Shown here: piece by piece, positions 26,466 through 36,235 of the stretch
Layout: every line of letters begins with the position of its first letter
How positions within the stretch are numbered: the first letter of the stretch is position 1
NCBI GenBank assembly: GCA_019694455.1
Contig: JAIBBY010000017.1
Coordinates: forward strand, 1-64,000
From: Pirellulales bacterium
GTDB taxonomy: Bacteria; Planctomycetota; Planctomycetia; Pirellulales; JAEUIK01
Length of the DNA stretch: 64,000 nt
Direction: 5' to 3'
The notes under the pieces: model-generated
The model's input: the letters and a program-made list of their open reading frames with translations, nothing else
The model's database searches: none
Told to the model about the DNA's origin: nothing
Position numbers and translations under genes: made by a program

Positions 26466-29400
26466 ATGCTCTCCCGATTGATTGAACTGTCGCTCAAAAG
26501 CCCCTTGCTGGTGCTCGCCATGGTGGGATTGATGGCGATGGGCGGTCTGTATAGCGCCATTACGCTACCGATCGACGCCGTGCCGGACATGACCAATGTT
26601 CAGGTGCAAGTGGTGACCAAAGCGGGCGCGCTCTCGCCGCTGGAAGTCGAACAGTATGTGACCTACGCCGTTGAATCCACGATGAATGGGCTGCCCAATG
26701 TGGAGCAGATTCGCAGCGTCTCCAAGTTCGGGTTATCGCTGGTGACCATCGTTTTCAACGAGGGGACCGACATCTTTCGCGCGCGACAGCTTGTCAGCGA
26801 GCGGCTTGGCGACGCCCGCGAGCGAGTCATCCAAGGATATGGCACACCGACGATCGGCGTACTAACGACCGCGCTTGGCGAGGTGCTGCAATTTGAGGTT
26901 CGCGGTGACGGCTACACGCCGATGGAACTGAGGACACTGCTGGAGTGGGAGATCGCTCCCAGAATGCGGCAAGTTCCGGGCGTGACCGAGATCAATGTGC
27001 ATGGCGGTTTTTACAAAACCTATGAAGTGGCCATTGATCCGGACAAAATCGCCGCCCACGAAATCACGCTGCCGGAAGTATTCAATGCGCTAGCCCAGAA
27101 CAACGCCAGCGCGGGGGGCGGCTATATCGTGCATCACGGCGAGCAGCGTTACATCCGCGGGCAGTCGTTGCTCAAGACCGTCGCGGACATCGAAGCGGTC
27201 ATTGTGCGTCAGAGTTTGGACGGCACGCCACTGGTGATCGGCGATCTAGGCAAGGTGAACATCGCTCCGATGGTTCGCCAAGGAGCGGTCACGCGTGACG
27301 GCCGCGGCGAAGCCGTGACGGGAATGGTCATGATGTTGATCGGCGAGAACTCGCGGATCGTAGTGGAACGGGCCAAGGAAAAACTTCACGAGATCGAAAG
27401 CTCGCTCCCCGCTGGCGTCACTTTAGAAGTGACGTATGACCGAGCCCACCTGATCGAGCGCACGCTGGACACGGTATTGCACAACCTGATCGAAGGGGGC
27501 GCGTTGGTCGTGATGGTGTTGCTGCTGCTGCTTGGCAGCATCCGCGCCGGGATCATCGTAGCCCTGGCGATTCCGTTGTCGATGCTCTTTGCGACCAATG
27601 TCATGGCCGCAACGGGCATTACGGCCAGTTTGATGAGCCTGGGGGCCATTGATTTTGGCTTGATTGTCGATAGCTCGGTCATCATGGTCGAGAACTGCAT
27701 ACGACATCTCTCGCATGGAAATACGGGCAAGTCGCACTCCGATGTCATACGCGACGCCGCCATTGAAGTGCGTAAGCCGACCATGTTTGGCGAATTGATC
27801 ATCGCCGTCGTCTATTTGCCGATCCTGGCCTTGCAGGGCACGGAAGGCAAACTGTTTCGTCCCATGGCATTGACCGTTCTTTTCGCGCTCGCTGGCTCGT
27901 TGGTGTTGTCCTTGACGCTGATGCCCGTTTTGGCCTCGCTATGTCTCCCGCGCCAGATGAATGAACGCGAGGTATGGCTGATTCGCGCCTTCAAGCGCGT
28001 TTATCAACCCATACTGCATCGGGCGATTCGCTCGCCGGTTGTGACGGTCTGCTTGGCGTTGGCGTTATTTTTGACCAGCATCCCGATAGCGCGTTATTTG
28101 GGGGCCGAGTTCATGCCTCGGCTGGACGAGGGAGATCTGTTGATCGAGGTGGTGCGTCTGCCGAGCGCGAGCCTGGAAGACGCGATCACGATGTCCACAT
28201 CGATCGAGCAATTGCTGCGCGAATTTCCCGAAGTGCGAACCGTGTTTTCGAAGACCGGACGTCCGGAAGTCGCCAATGACGTGATGGGAGTGCATCAAAC
28301 CGACGTGTGGGTGCTGCTCAAGGAAACCGCCGAATGGCCGGTCGCGAAGTCTCGTGACGAGTTGATCGAAGCAATGTCAAAGGAGTTGGCGGAGCGAATT
28401 CCCGGCATCAAGTTTGGCTTCAGTCAGCCCATCGAAATGCGAGTCGATGAGCTCGTGGCCGGCGTCAAGGCCGATGTGGCGGTGCTGCTTTATGGGGACG
28501 ACATGGAGATCCTTGCCGAGAAAGGCAAGCAAATCGAAAGCGTGCTCCGCGGCATTCCCGGCGCGGCCGATGTCAAAGCCGATTATCAGGCAAACGTGCC
28601 GACCTTGCGTGTTCAAGTCAAGCCCGATCGACTTGCCGCCTATGGCATCGATGCCGCGGCCGTGATGAATGCCGTCTCCACGGTCGGCGGCTATGAAGTG
28701 GGCCAGGTATTGGAAGGGCGCGCCCGGTTTCCGATCATTGTCCGGTATCCGCCGTTGTGGCGCGAAAGCGAGTATTTGCTGAAGCAACTTCCCATCAATA
28801 CCGCCGCTGGCAGCCAAGTTCCCTTAAGCGAGCTAGCCGACGTTATTTTGGACGAGAGCCCTCCTGGCATCGACCACGAGGCCATGCGGCGCCGCACGTA
28901 CGTGTCGGTCAATGTGCGCAATCGCGACGTGGCGAGCTTCGTCTACGAGGCCCAACGGGCGATTCAAGACCATGTACCCCTGCCGACTGGCTATTCCATT
29001 CAATGGGGAGGAGATTTTGAGAATCTGCAGTCGGCAAGTCTGCGGCTGGCGATCATTACGCCGATCGTGCTGCTGCTGATCTTTTTGTTGCTCTATGGCA
29101 CATTCGGATCGATGCGACTGGCGCTACTCATTTATTTGGCGGTCCCCATTGCCGCTTCGGGCGGAATCATCGCGCTCGCGCTGCGGGGGATGCCATTTAG
29201 CATTTCAGCCGGCGTGGGCTTTATTGCGCTGTTTGGAGTGGCGGTGCTGAACGGATTGGTTTGGGTGAGCGGCGCGGAGGGCATGCGAACCACCGGAACC
29301 GACTTGCGTACCGCGGCGCGCGAGACCGCCTTGTTGCGATTGCGGCCTGTGTTGATGACGGCATCGGTGGCAAGCCTAGGCTTTCTGCCGATGGCCATAT

Positions 29401-29534
29401 CCACAACGGCCGGCGCCGAGATTCAGCGGCCGCTGGCATCTGTCGTCATTGGCGGGCTCATCACGTCGACGATGCTCACCGCTTTGGTGCTGCCCGCGAT
29501 ATACCCTTGGTTCGCGCCAAGAACACAACATTGA
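26466..29534 (+). CDS. Heavy-metal efflux RND pump (CzcA/CusA family)
   Basis: At 1022 residues it has the full HME-RND architecture: TM1 (LLVLAMVGLMAMGGLYSA), periplasmic porter domains, TM2-6, a second porter set, and TM7-12 ending near the C terminus. TM4 has AIDFGLIVDSSVIMVEN near residue 394, the proton-relay acidic motif of the CzcA-like branch (CusA carries a different sequence here), so Zn/Co/Cd-type divalent cations are likelier than Cu/Ag (inference). The ATG at 26466 begins MLSRLIELSLKSP; upstream in-frame sequence is antisense or out-of-frame adaptor. The outer-membrane channel is missing from this operon. Confidence 0.93.
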   Translation: MLSRLIELSLKSPLLVLAMVGLMAMGGLYSAITLPIDAVPDMTNVQVQVVTKAGALSPLEVEQYVTYAVESTMNGLPNVEQIRSVSKFGLSLVTIVFNEGTDIFRARQLVSERLGDARERVIQGYGTPTIGVLTTALGEVLQFEVRGDGYTPMELRTLLEWEIAPRMRQVPGVTEINVHGGFYKTYEVAIDPDKIAAHEITLPEVFNALAQNNASAGGGYIVHHGEQRYIRGQSLLKTVADIEAVIVRQSLDGTPLVIGDLGKVNIAPMVRQGAVTRDGRGEAVTGMVMMLIGENSRIVVERAKEKLHEIESSLPAGVTLEVTYDRAHLIERTLDTVLHNLIEGGALVVMVLLLLLGSIRAGIIVALAIPLSMLFATNVMAATGITASLMSLGAIDFGLIVDSSVIMVENCIRHLSHGNTGKSHSDVIRDAAIEVRKPTMFGELIIAVVYLPILALQGTEGKLFRPMALTVLFALAGSLVLSLTLMPVLASLCLPRQMNEREVWLIRAFKRVYQPILHRAIRSPVVTVCLALALFLTSIPIARYLGAEFMPRLDEGDLLIEVVRLPSASLEDAITMSTSIEQLLREFPEVRTVFSKTGRPEVANDVMGVHQTDVWVLLKETAEWPVAKSRDELIEAMSKELAERIPGIKFGFSQPIEMRVDELVAGVKADVAVLLYGDDMEILAEKGKQIESVLRGIPGAADVKADYQANVPTLRVQVKPDRLAAYGIDAAAVMNAVSTVGGYEVGQVLEGRARFPIIVRYPPLWRESEYLLKQLPINTAAGSQVPLSELADVILDESPPGIDHEAMRRRTYVSVNVRNRDVASFVYEAQRAIQDHVPLPTGYSIQWGGDFENLQSASLRLAIITPIVLLLIFLLLYGTFGSMRLALLIYLAVPIAASGGIIALALRGMPFSISAGVGFIALFGVAVLNGLVWVSGAEGMRTTGTDLRTAARETALLRLRPVLMTASVASLGFLPMAISTTAGAEIQRPLASVVIGGLITSTMLTALVLPAIYPWFAPRTQH

Positions 29535-29769
29535 AAATGGCGCATCCGGTTTGTTGGACGATGCTTGTGGCTCTGCGGCGATTGGCGCCTGACGCGGGCG
29601 CCATCCCGTCACATGGCCGCGACGATTCGCCGAAGCCGATGACCGAAATCTGCCCTGTCGCCGCAGGCCTGGCGGCGACGCCCTAACTCAAGTTGAGAAC
29701 CATGAGCGACAATCCGCATCAGGTGGAAACGGCGCAAGACCGACCCCAGCGCCGGCAGCGCGGCTGGAC
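29535..29769. other. Interval between RND pump and decayed toxin
   Basis: Two weak small plus-strand frames exist: 29537-29686 (MAHPVCWTMLVALRR...) 3 bases after the pump, and one opening at 29702 (MSDNPHQVETAQDRP...) that runs into the antisense of the antitoxin. Neither has a family signature. The second may be a gene whose 3' part was replaced when the toxin-antitoxin segment arrived. Confidence 0.3.
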
Positions 29770-29877
29770 TTATTGGTTGAGCACCGCGCGCGACCATTTG
29801 TTTTTCGCGGCGGCGCTCAAGCGCGTGTCGCCCGCCGAATACCAGAGGAGCGAGTGCGCGTCGAGCAGCAGCTTCAT
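29770..29877 (-). pseudogene. Truncated PIN-domain toxin
   Basis: The minus strand encodes a 35-residue N-terminal PIN fragment (MKLLLDAHSLLWYSAGDTRLS then AAAKNKWSRAVLNQ and stop). It keeps the first catalytic aspartate but loses the glutamate and both later aspartates, so it cannot be an active nuclease. Its ATG overlaps the antitoxin stop (ATGA), as in a working operon. Sequence beyond the PIN-like ~25 residues is unrelated, marking a deletion or recombination junction around 29790-29800. Confidence 0.7.
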
Positions 29878-30101
29878 TGGAGCGCCTCATCGAAGCTGGC
29901 GAGGTGCTCCTCGTCGTCGGCAACGATCGTCACCAGGTCGCGACAACCGCCGAACACCGGCTGCGGCTTTGCGGCTTTGGCCCCCGATAATTGCGCCACT
30001 GGCTTGTCGTCTTTGACGATCACGATTGTCTCGCCGGGGGCCAGGTGATCGACGAGTTCTTCGAGCTTGGCCATGGCTTCGGCCAGGGTGACGGTTGTCA
30101 T
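29874..30101 (-). CDS. Orphan Phd/YefM-family antitoxin (second copy)
   Basis: The 75-residue product shares MTTVTLAEA-K/M-AKLEELVDHLAP with the antitoxin at 23870-24103, then GETIVIVKDDKPVAQLSG and a diverged C-terminal arm (LVTIVADDEEHLASFDEAL). DNA identity extends through the leader to about 30270, so the locus is a duplication. Its toxin partner is truncated, so it may now act only as a repressor or as a cross-reacting antitoxin. Confidence 0.8.
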   Translation of the reverse strand: MTTVTLAEAMAKLEELVDHLAPGETIVIVKDDKPVAQLSGAKAAKPQPVFGGCRDLVTIVADDEEHLASFDEALQ

Positions 30102-30195
30102 GGTAGAAACTCGGTGAGGGGTGGCGCGTGGAGGCAGCAACTCGGGGGACGGTCGGCTGCGGAGCACGATTCGGCGGCAAGCGGCTATCAAAGAC

Positions 30196-30201
30196 AGTAT
30201 A
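30196..30201 (-). promoter_or_regulatory. Candidate -10 element of the second antitoxin locus
   Basis: TATACT in the same conserved block as at 24194-24199, about 95 bases upstream of the antitoxin ATG. Confidence 0.4.
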
Positions 30202-30401
30202 CCGTGCCCCATGGTGCGGGGTTGCTTGAAACTAGGCGAGCTGCGCCGCAAGCGGCGCCTCGTTGGGATGGTCGGTCTTGCGCGGGCATGCGGGGCGGGG
30301 GCTAAGCAGAGAATTCCATCGTGGGCGGCGGTCGAGTCTCGCCGCCGCGCTGGCAATTGAACCCACGCGCGGCGGCGGCCGTTGTACAATAGCCACACAT
30401 T

Positions 30402-30801
30402 CCGGAGTGGACCGGGCGATCGTCGGCGCGGGCCGCAAGGCACGCGCGGGAGGAAAGTCTGGGCTCCACAGGACACGGTGGTGGGTAACTCCCACCGGCC
30501 GCGAGGCCAGGGAAAGTGCAACAGAAAGCAAACCGCCTGCGGCGCGCAAGCGACGCGGTAAGGGTGAAACGGTGAGGTAAGAGCTCACCAGCAGGCTGGG
30601 CGACCAGCCTGGCTAGGCAAACCCCACCGGGAGCAAGACCAAGCAGGAGGAAGCTGGCGCGCAAGCGCCGGCGCGACGCGGTCCGTGTCGCCACCACCTC
30701 CGGGTAGGTTGCTGGAGCCGCCGAGCAATCGGCGGCCTAGAGAAATGATCGCCGCCGGCGCAACACGCCGGCACAGAACCCGGCTTACAGGTCCACTCCG
30801 G
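30402..30801 (+). ncRNA. rnpB: RNase P RNA (bacterial type A)
   Basis: The ~400-base RNA begins and ends with complementary strands (CCGGAGTGGACC at the 5' end, GGTCCACTCCGG at the 3' end; helix P1). It contains the universal GAGGAAAGTCTGGGCTCC and ACAGAA landmarks, GGGTGAAACGGTGAGGTAAG, and the near-terminal ACAGAACCCGGCTTACAGG (P4 strand). It is the catalytic RNA that removes 5' leaders from tRNA precursors. A TACAAT at 30385-30390 may be its -10 box, and T-rich GGATTTTTTCTATTTTG directly after P1 is the probable terminator. Confidence 0.96.
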
Positions 30802-30817
30802 ATTTTTTCTATTTTGT
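30802..30817 (+). terminator. Terminator of rnpB
   Basis: The closing P1 helix of RNase P RNA is followed immediately by ATTTTTTCTATTTTG, which could act as an intrinsic terminator. Confidence 0.5.
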
Positions 30818-31208
30818 GAGGGGATAGCGAGGCACGGCGAGCGACAGCGGCGCTGCGAGGGGTAGCAGCAACGGCGCTATTCGCCACAGCGGCACAACGA
30901 GCGACCTGCGCGCCGCCAGCGACGATCGCGCCGGGCGACGTGGGGCAATTGTCGTCTGCTTGCGCGTGGCAAGACAGAAGACATGCCGGAGGGCGCCTGC
31001 CCGAGCCAGGGCCGCTCCCCGCGCGCTCATCCTTGAGCGACGCGTGGCGCGGCATTGACCTGATAGCAGCTTGCGCGAGTCGGCTTAGGCCGGACCGTGG
31101 TGGCCGGTCGCGGGCCGAAACCGCCTGGTGAGGGCCAACGCCCTCCGGCATTGTGTCGTTCTGTCGCCGCCAGACCGAATCCGTATCCCGATCTGGCGGC
31201 CGGGCGGG
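30818..31208. other. Non-coding interval downstream of rnpB
   Basis: No frame here looks coding on either strand. It holds GC-rich sequence with repeated GCGACnGCG-like words, and a stem-loop at its right end (31167-31199). Confidence 0.45.
31167..31199 (-). terminator. Stem-loop after the ribbon-helix-helix gene
   Basis: CCGCCAGA...TCTGGCGG forms an 8-base perfect stem ten bases beyond the minus-strand stop codon at 31209. It lacks a T-run, so it may be a Rho-aided or mRNA 3'-end structure. Confidence 0.4.
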
Positions 31209-31601
31209 TTATTCCACCACCTGCGAAACGGGGGACAGCAGGTGCTCGTCGACCCCTTGCAGCAGCTTGGCGATGCAGAGCCGGTTCATGCTGGTCTTGC
31301 GGTCGTGAGCTTCTGCCCGCAGCGAGTCGTGCAGGCTCTTGGGGAGGCGGACGGTGATGACGCGGGTGGGCTCTGGCTGGTTGGGTTTGCCGCGGCCGCG
31401 TTCGCGGAGTTTGGCGAGCATACCCTGAATCTGCTGGTGCTCGCGGGTCTTTTCGAACTCGGCGAACTGCTCCTGGCTGGCGAAGCTCTTGCGCACGGCC
31501 CCTTCAATGCCGAGGATCTCTCGGAAGAAAGTGACCCAGTCGGGGTCTTGGGAGTAGAGGTCGTGGGCCACCATAAGGACTTCCTGATACTTGTTAGCCA
31601 T
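31209..31601 (-). CDS. Ribbon-helix-helix-like protein
   Basis: The 130-residue protein has a helical, partly charged N-terminal half (QFAEFEKTREHQQIQGMLA) and a C-terminal MetJ/Arc-type ribbon-helix-helix segment: RVITVRLPKSLHDSLRAEAH, then DRKTSMNRLCIAKLLQG near residue 100. The RHH strand would pair in a dimer and bind DNA, so it is a transcription regulator or an antitoxin-like protein. AAGGAG lies before the ATG. No toxin gene is adjacent. A 16-base palindrome lies about 270 bases upstream. Confidence 0.7.
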   Translation of the reverse strand: MANKYQEVLMVAHDLYSQDPDWVTFFREILGIEGAVRKSFASQEQFAEFEKTREHQQIQGMLAKLRERGRGKPNQPEPTRVITVRLPKSLHDSLRAEAHDRKTSMNRLCIAKLLQGVDEHLLSPVSQVVE

Positions 31602-31941
31602 TTCGTCTCCTTACTGTCTGGTCGAATTTTGTTTGACCGGCCCGCCGTGGGCCGCGAACTTGTCGAGATTGTCGGCAGGCGTCAAGTCAATGCGTCCATA
31701 TCGTTGCAATGACAGCAGTTAGGGTCGATTGGCGTCAGCGTGCCTTGGTTTGATGCAGGGCTGCCTGAATTCGTGCAGCGAGTGACCTGCCTGTTTTTTG
31801 TGCAGGTGGTCGAGTTGCACTGAAAAAAGTGTCCAGCTCGCGCGGTCCATAAAATCGACAAAGTTTCTCGCTAGCGCTAGCGACCAGATAAGCTGCGCGG
31901 TGCTGGCAAGCCATTGGTGCCGTAGCCGCGCTTTGCGCCCC
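31602..31941. other. Non-coding interval with a 16-base palindrome
   Basis: No convincing gene. It contains TCGCTAGCGCTAGCGA (31868-31883), a perfect palindrome, and AT-richer sequence than its surroundings between 31780 and 31880. Confidence 0.45.
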
Positions 31942-31976
31942 AAAAGAAAAGGCCCCGCGAGGAATCTCGCAGGGCC
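31942..31976 (-). terminator. Intrinsic terminator of the TIM-barrel gene
   Basis: On the minus strand a GGCCCTGCGAG-ATTC-CTCGCGGGGCC hairpin (31951-31976) is followed by TTTTCTTTTG (31941-31950). It lies 28 bases beyond the stop codon of the sugar isomerase-like gene. Confidence 0.75.
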
Positions 31977-32004
31977 TGGGATGGTCAAGGGGAGGAATAG
32001 AGGG

Positions 32005-32943
32005 TCAGCCGGCCAGTTCGGTCCGTACCCGTTCGAGGAGGGCCTTGGTCAGCTTGATCCCTTCTGGCTCGGGGGCCTTGCTCCCCTCGTACTCGATGCC
32101 GACGTAGCCGTGGTACCCGGCGTCGAGGACGATCTGCATCATCTTCTTATAGTCGGTGTGGGTTTCGTTGCCGTCGGCGTCGAAGTCGTGGCTCTTGGCG
32201 CTGACCGCCTTGGCCAGCGGCATGAGTTCGGCCACGCCTTGGTAGCGGTCGTACTCCTCGTCTTTGCTGAGGCGGAAGTTGCCAAAGTCGGGCAAGGTGC
32301 CGCAGTTGGGCAGGCCGACCAGCTTCATGACCCCGGCCAGCCATTTGCCGTTGGAGGACAGGCCGCCGTGATTTTCCACCAGCACGTTGAGGCCATGGGG
32401 GGCGGCGAACTCCGAGAGACGTCGTAGGCCATCGGCGGCAAGCTTTTGCTGCTCGTCGAAGCTCCCTTCGCTATGGGCGTTGACGCGGATGGAGTGGCAA
32501 CCGAGGAATTTGGCCGCCTCGACCCACTTGTGATGGTTTTCGACCGCCTTGAGTCGCTTCTTCTCGTCGCTGTCGCCGAGGGCGCCTTCGCCATCGATCA
32601 TGATGAGCAGGCTCTTGACGCCGAGGTCGTCGGCGCGGGTCTTCATGTCGGTCAGATACGACTGATCTTTGGCCTTGGTCTTGAAGAACTGATTGACGTA
32701 CTCGACCGCCTCGATGCCGTAGTCTTCGCGCGCGACCTTGACGAAATCGAGATGGTCGAGCTTATGGCCAAACAGCGTCTTGTGCAGCGACCACTCGGCC
32801 AGCGAGATTCTGAACAGCGGCGCGGCGGGATCGGCGGCCATGAGCGATTTTCCTAGGGAGGCGATTTCCAGTCCGCCGGTAGCGGCAGCGGCGGCGACGC
32901 CAGCCGCCTTGAGCACCGCGCGGCGGGGAAGTGGTTGTGACAT
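32005..32943 (-). CDS. Tat-exported sugar phosphate isomerase/epimerase-like TIM barrel
   Basis: The ATG at 32943 begins [20 protein letters not shown], a twin-arginine signal. The mature part of the 312 residues is an AP-endonuclease-2/hydroxypyruvate-isomerase-type barrel: [68 protein letters not shown], and [12 protein letters not shown]. Metal-binding Glu, Asp and His residues on strand ends fit the fold. Exported members are numerous in planctomycetes and probably act on sugars in the periplasm, but no reaction can be named. Confidence 0.85.
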   Translation of the reverse strand: MSQPLPRRAVLKAAGVAAAAATGGLEIASLGKSLMAADPAAPLFRISLAEWSLHKTLFGHKLDHLDFVKVAREDYGIEAVEYVNQFFKTKAKDQSYLTDMKTRADDLGVKSLLIMIDGEGALGDSDEKKRLKAVENHHKWVEAAKFLGCHSIRVNAHSEGSFDEQQKLAADGLRRLSEFAAPHGLNVLVENHGGLSSNGKWLAGVMKLVGLPNCGTLPDFGNFRLSKDEEYDRYQGVAELMPLAKAVSAKSHDFDADGNETHTDYKKMMQIVLDAGYHGYVGIEYEGSKAPEPEGIKLTKALLERVRTELAG

Positions 32944-33130
32944 GAGCGAAGTTCCTTGCAAGCGGAGAGTGCGAAACGGTAGCGCGTGGCAGCGGGCCAG
33001 TATAGAAGCCGCCAGAAACGGCCACAAACATGCGGGCTGGCGCCGCGCGTCAGGGCGCGTTGAGCGGCCGTCGCGACTGGGCGATAATGGCGGGTCGATG
33101 CTCGAGGTTCGCGCCGGCCGGAGTCGCTCG

Positions 33131-36100
33131 ATGAAGATTGTCCTGGGATGGATCGTGTTAATTGCCGCCGGCGCTGGTCTGGCAGCGGCGCAGGGAGAGG
33201 AACCGGCGGCGGTCGCGCCCGATCATGCCGAGCGGATGGCGGCGGGGCAAGAGCTTTTCAAGTCGCAGGTGCGGGGGCTATTGGTCCAGCATTGTCTCGA
33301 CTGCCACGGCGGCAAGAAGGTGGAGGGGGACTTTAACCTTTCCACGCGCGAAGGGCTATTAAAAGGAGGTGCGTCTGGCGAGCCAGGGGTGGCGGACAAG
33401 GCGGCCGATAGTTGGGTGATGTCGCTCATCCGGCATGCGGAAGAGCCCGCCATGCCGTTTGAGCAGGACCAACTTCCTGACACGGCGATCGACGCCATTG
33501 GTCGTTGGATCGACTTGGGCGCGCCGTACGATAAACCGCTGGTCGAAGGGGAAGGAGCGCTGCAGGGGAGCGCCGTAGTCACCGCCGAAGACCGCCAGCA
33601 TTGGTCGTTCTTGCCACTGGCGACGGTGACGCCGCCGGAGGTGGCGGGCTGGCATCGCAACGTGGTCGATCGTTTTGTGCTGGCCAAGCTGGAAGAGGAG
33701 GCGCTGCGGCCCAACCCGATCGCCAATCGCCGCACGCTGATCCGCCGCGCGTCGCTCGACTTGATCGGCTTGCCGCCGAGCGCGGAAGAAGTCGAGGCGT
33801 TTGTGGCCGATCGCGATCCGGCGGCCTACGAGAAGTTGATCGACCGACTGCTCGCCAGCGGACACTATGGCGAGCGATGGGGGCGGCACTGGCTCGACTT
33901 GGCGCGGTTCGCGGAGAGCCACGGCTACGAGCAGGATTATGATCGGCCGCACGCGTATCACTATCGCGACTTTGTGATTCGCGCTTTGAACGACGACATG
34001 GCGTACGACCGCTTTGTGCGGTTGCAGATCGCGGGCGACGAGTTGGAGCCGGACAATCCTCAGGCGCTGTTGGCCACGGGCTTTTTGGGCGCTGGCACCC
34101 ATGCCACGCAGATCACCGCCAACCAGGTGGAGAAGGAACGCTACGACGAACTGGACGACATGGTGAACACCACCGGCACGGCCTTTCTGGGGCTGACGAT
34201 TGGCTGCGCTCGGTGTCACGATCACAAGTTCGATCCGATCCCGACCAGCGACTACTACCACCTGCTGGCGACGTTCACCACCACGGTGCGCAGCGAGATT
34301 GAGTTGGATCTGGAACCCGAACGCACGCGGCAGGCGCAGGCCGAGTTCGACGCGCAGCACGCGCCGCTGGTGGCCGCGCGCGCAAAGTACGAAGCCGATG
34401 TGTTGCCGGGGTTGCTCGACGCCTGGCTGGCGCGCGGTGTGGCGCCGGCGCGGCCGACCTGGATGATCGTGGCGCCGAGCGCGCTAACGTCAAAAGGAGG
34501 GGCGACCTTCACCAGGCAGGCCGACGGCTCGTACCTGGCCTCGGGGACGAACAGCGACACGGATGAATACCGGTTGGAGTTCTCCGCGGCGCTGGGACCG
34601 GTGACGGCGATCCGCATCGAGGCGCTGGCCGACGGATCGCTGCCAAAATCGGGGCCGGGCAGGGCCGACAACGGCAACTTTGGATTGTGCGACGCGCGGC
34701 TGACCATCGTGCCGGCGGACGCCAGCGCAACGGCGACCGCGGTCAAGCTGACGCGGCCGCGCGCCGACTTTGAACAGGCGGGCTTGCCAGTCGCCGCCGC
34801 GATCGACGACGACCCCAAATCTTGCTGGGCGGTAGATCCTGAGTTTGGCAAAAACCATGTGGCGGCGTTCGATCTGGAAGCGCCGGTCACGCCTGCCAGC
34901 GGCGAGCGCTTGGCGCTAACGCTCAAGTTCGAGGCGAATCAGCGGCACAGCATCGGGCGGCTGCGCGTGGCAATCAGCAGCGCGGCGAGTTCGCCCGCCT
35001 TTGGCGCCGAGTCGGGCACACTGGCCGAGACGGTTGAGATCGAACGCATTGTGACGCTGCCGGCGGCGCAGCGCAGCGCGGAGGATCGCCAGCGTTTGCT
35101 TACTTGGTTTGGGCCGACCGATGCGGAATGGCGGCGACTCAACGAGATCGTCGAGACGCACGCGCGGCTGGCGCCGCGACCGACGCTGGCCAAGGTGATG
35201 ATCACCAGCGAGGGCTTGCCGGCGATTCGCTTTCACACGCAAGGGGCGGACTTCTTTGAAGAAACGTACCTGCTCAAGCGCGGCGACCTGAGCCAGAAGC
35301 AAGGGGTGGCGACGCCGGCGTTTTTGCAGGTGCTGACCACCGCGCCCGACGCGGAGCGGCATTGGCAAGTCGCGCCGCCGGCGGGCGCGCGCACGGCGCA
35401 TCGGCGGGCGGCCTTGGCGCGATGGATCACCGACACCGAGCAGGGCGCCGGCGCGCTGGCGGCGCGGGTGATGGCCAATCGACTGTGGCAGCACCATTTT
35501 GGCCGCGGCATCGCGGCCACGCCGAGCGACTTTGGAAAACAAGGCGAGCGGCCGACGCATCCGGAATTGCTGGAATGGCTGGCGGGCGAACTGGTGCGCG
35601 GCGGTTGGCGGCTGAAGCCGCTGCACAAGCTCATGATGACCAGCGCCGCCTACATGCAGACCGTGGCAAGCGACGACGCGCGCGCGGCGATCGACCCGGA
35701 GAATCGGCTACTCTGGCGGCGCAATCGGCAGCGGCTGGAGGCCGAAGCGCTCCGCGACGCGATGCTGGCCGCCAGCGGGCGATTGGACACGACGATGTTT
35801 GGCCCGGGCACGCTCGACGAGGCGCAGCGGCGGCGGAGCATTTACTTCTTTGTGAAGCGCAGCCAATTGATTCCGACGATGACGCTGTTCGACGCGCCGG
35901 AGGCGCTGACGCCGATCGCCGTGCGGAGCGCGACCACCGTGGCGCCGCAAGCCTTGGCGCTACTGAACAACGAACACCTGGCGCAGTGCGGAGCGTCGCT
36001 GGCCGAGACGCTCGACCAAAATTATCCCAGCGACTGGATCGCGCTCATCGACGCCGCGTTTCTGCGGACCTTGGGGCGACCCGCCACGGCGGACGAGCAG

Positions 36101-36235
36101 GGGGACGCGGTCAAGTTTCTGGAGGCGCAGCAAGCGAGTTACCGCGCGACGGGACATACCAACCCGCGGCGGATGGCCACGGCCGATTTTTGCCAAGCGC
36201 TATTTTGTTCCAATGAGTTTATCTATGTCGAATGA
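33131..36235 (+). CDS. Secreted PSCyt1 + DUF1549 + DUF1553 protein
   Basis: The ATG at 33131 ([20 protein letters not shown]) gives a signal peptide. Then comes a planctomycete cytochrome-type motif [12 protein letters not shown] near residue 57 (CxxCH), the PSCyt1 end [16 protein letters not shown]1549 ([13 protein letters not shown] near 178, through [16 protein letters not shown], and [12 protein letters not shown] near 358), a carbohydrate-binding-like insert (about 440-640), and DUF1553 ([16 protein letters not shown] near 780, [28 protein letters not shown]). Function is unknown, but it is regularly cotranscribed with DUF1501 genes, as here. It overlaps the next gene by 23 bases. Confidence 0.9.
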   Translation: MKIVLGWIVLIAAGAGLAAAQGEEPAAVAPDHAERMAAGQELFKSQVRGLLVQHCLDCHGGKKVEGDFNLSTREGLLKGGASGEPGVADKAADSWVMSLIRHAEEPAMPFEQDQLPDTAIDAIGRWIDLGAPYDKPLVEGEGALQGSAVVTAEDRQHWSFLPLATVTPPEVAGWHRNVVDRFVLAKLEEEALRPNPIANRRTLIRRASLDLIGLPPSAEEVEAFVADRDPAAYEKLIDRLLASGHYGERWGRHWLDLARFAESHGYEQDYDRPHAYHYRDFVIRALNDDMAYDRFVRLQIAGDELEPDNPQALLATGFLGAGTHATQITANQVEKERYDELDDMVNTTGTAFLGLTIGCARCHDHKFDPIPTSDYYHLLATFTTTVRSEIELDLEPERTRQAQAEFDAQHAPLVAARAKYEADVLPGLLDAWLARGVAPARPTWMIVAPSALTSKGGATFTRQADGSYLASGTNSDTDEYRLEFSAALGPVTAIRIEALADGSLPKSGPGRADNGNFGLCDARLTIVPADASATATAVKLTRPRADFEQAGLPVAAAIDDDPKSCWAVDPEFGKNHVAAFDLEAPVTPASGERLALTLKFEANQRHSIGRLRVAISSAASSPAFGAESGTLAETVEIERIVTLPAAQRSAEDRQRLLTWFGPTDAEWRRLNEIVETHARLAPRPTLAKVMITSEGLPAIRFHTQGADFFEETYLLKRGDLSQKQGVATPAFLQVLTTAPDAERHWQVAPPAGARTAHRRAALARWITDTEQGAGALAARVMANRLWQHHFGRGIAATPSDFGKQGERPTHPELLEWLAGELVRGGWRLKPLHKLMMTSAAYMQTVASDDARAAIDPENRLLWRRNRQRLEAEALRDAMLAASGRLDTTMFGPGTLDEAQRRRSIYFFVKRSQLIPTMTLFDAPEALTPIAVRSATTVAPQALALLNNEHLAQCGASLAETLDQNYPSDWIALIDAAFLRTLGRPATADEQGDAVKFLEAQQASYRATGHTNPRRMATADFCQALFCSNEFIYVE

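Noticed and set aside
29261-29686. 141-codon frame overlapping the end of the RND pump
   Set aside because: Most of it is an alternative frame of the pump. Only the last ~49 codons (29537-29686) lie outside, and they show no family signature.
31719-31988. 89-residue minus-strand frame downstream of the TIM-barrel gene
   Set aside because: It runs through the intrinsic terminator hairpin and has no recognisable domain or ribosome binding site.
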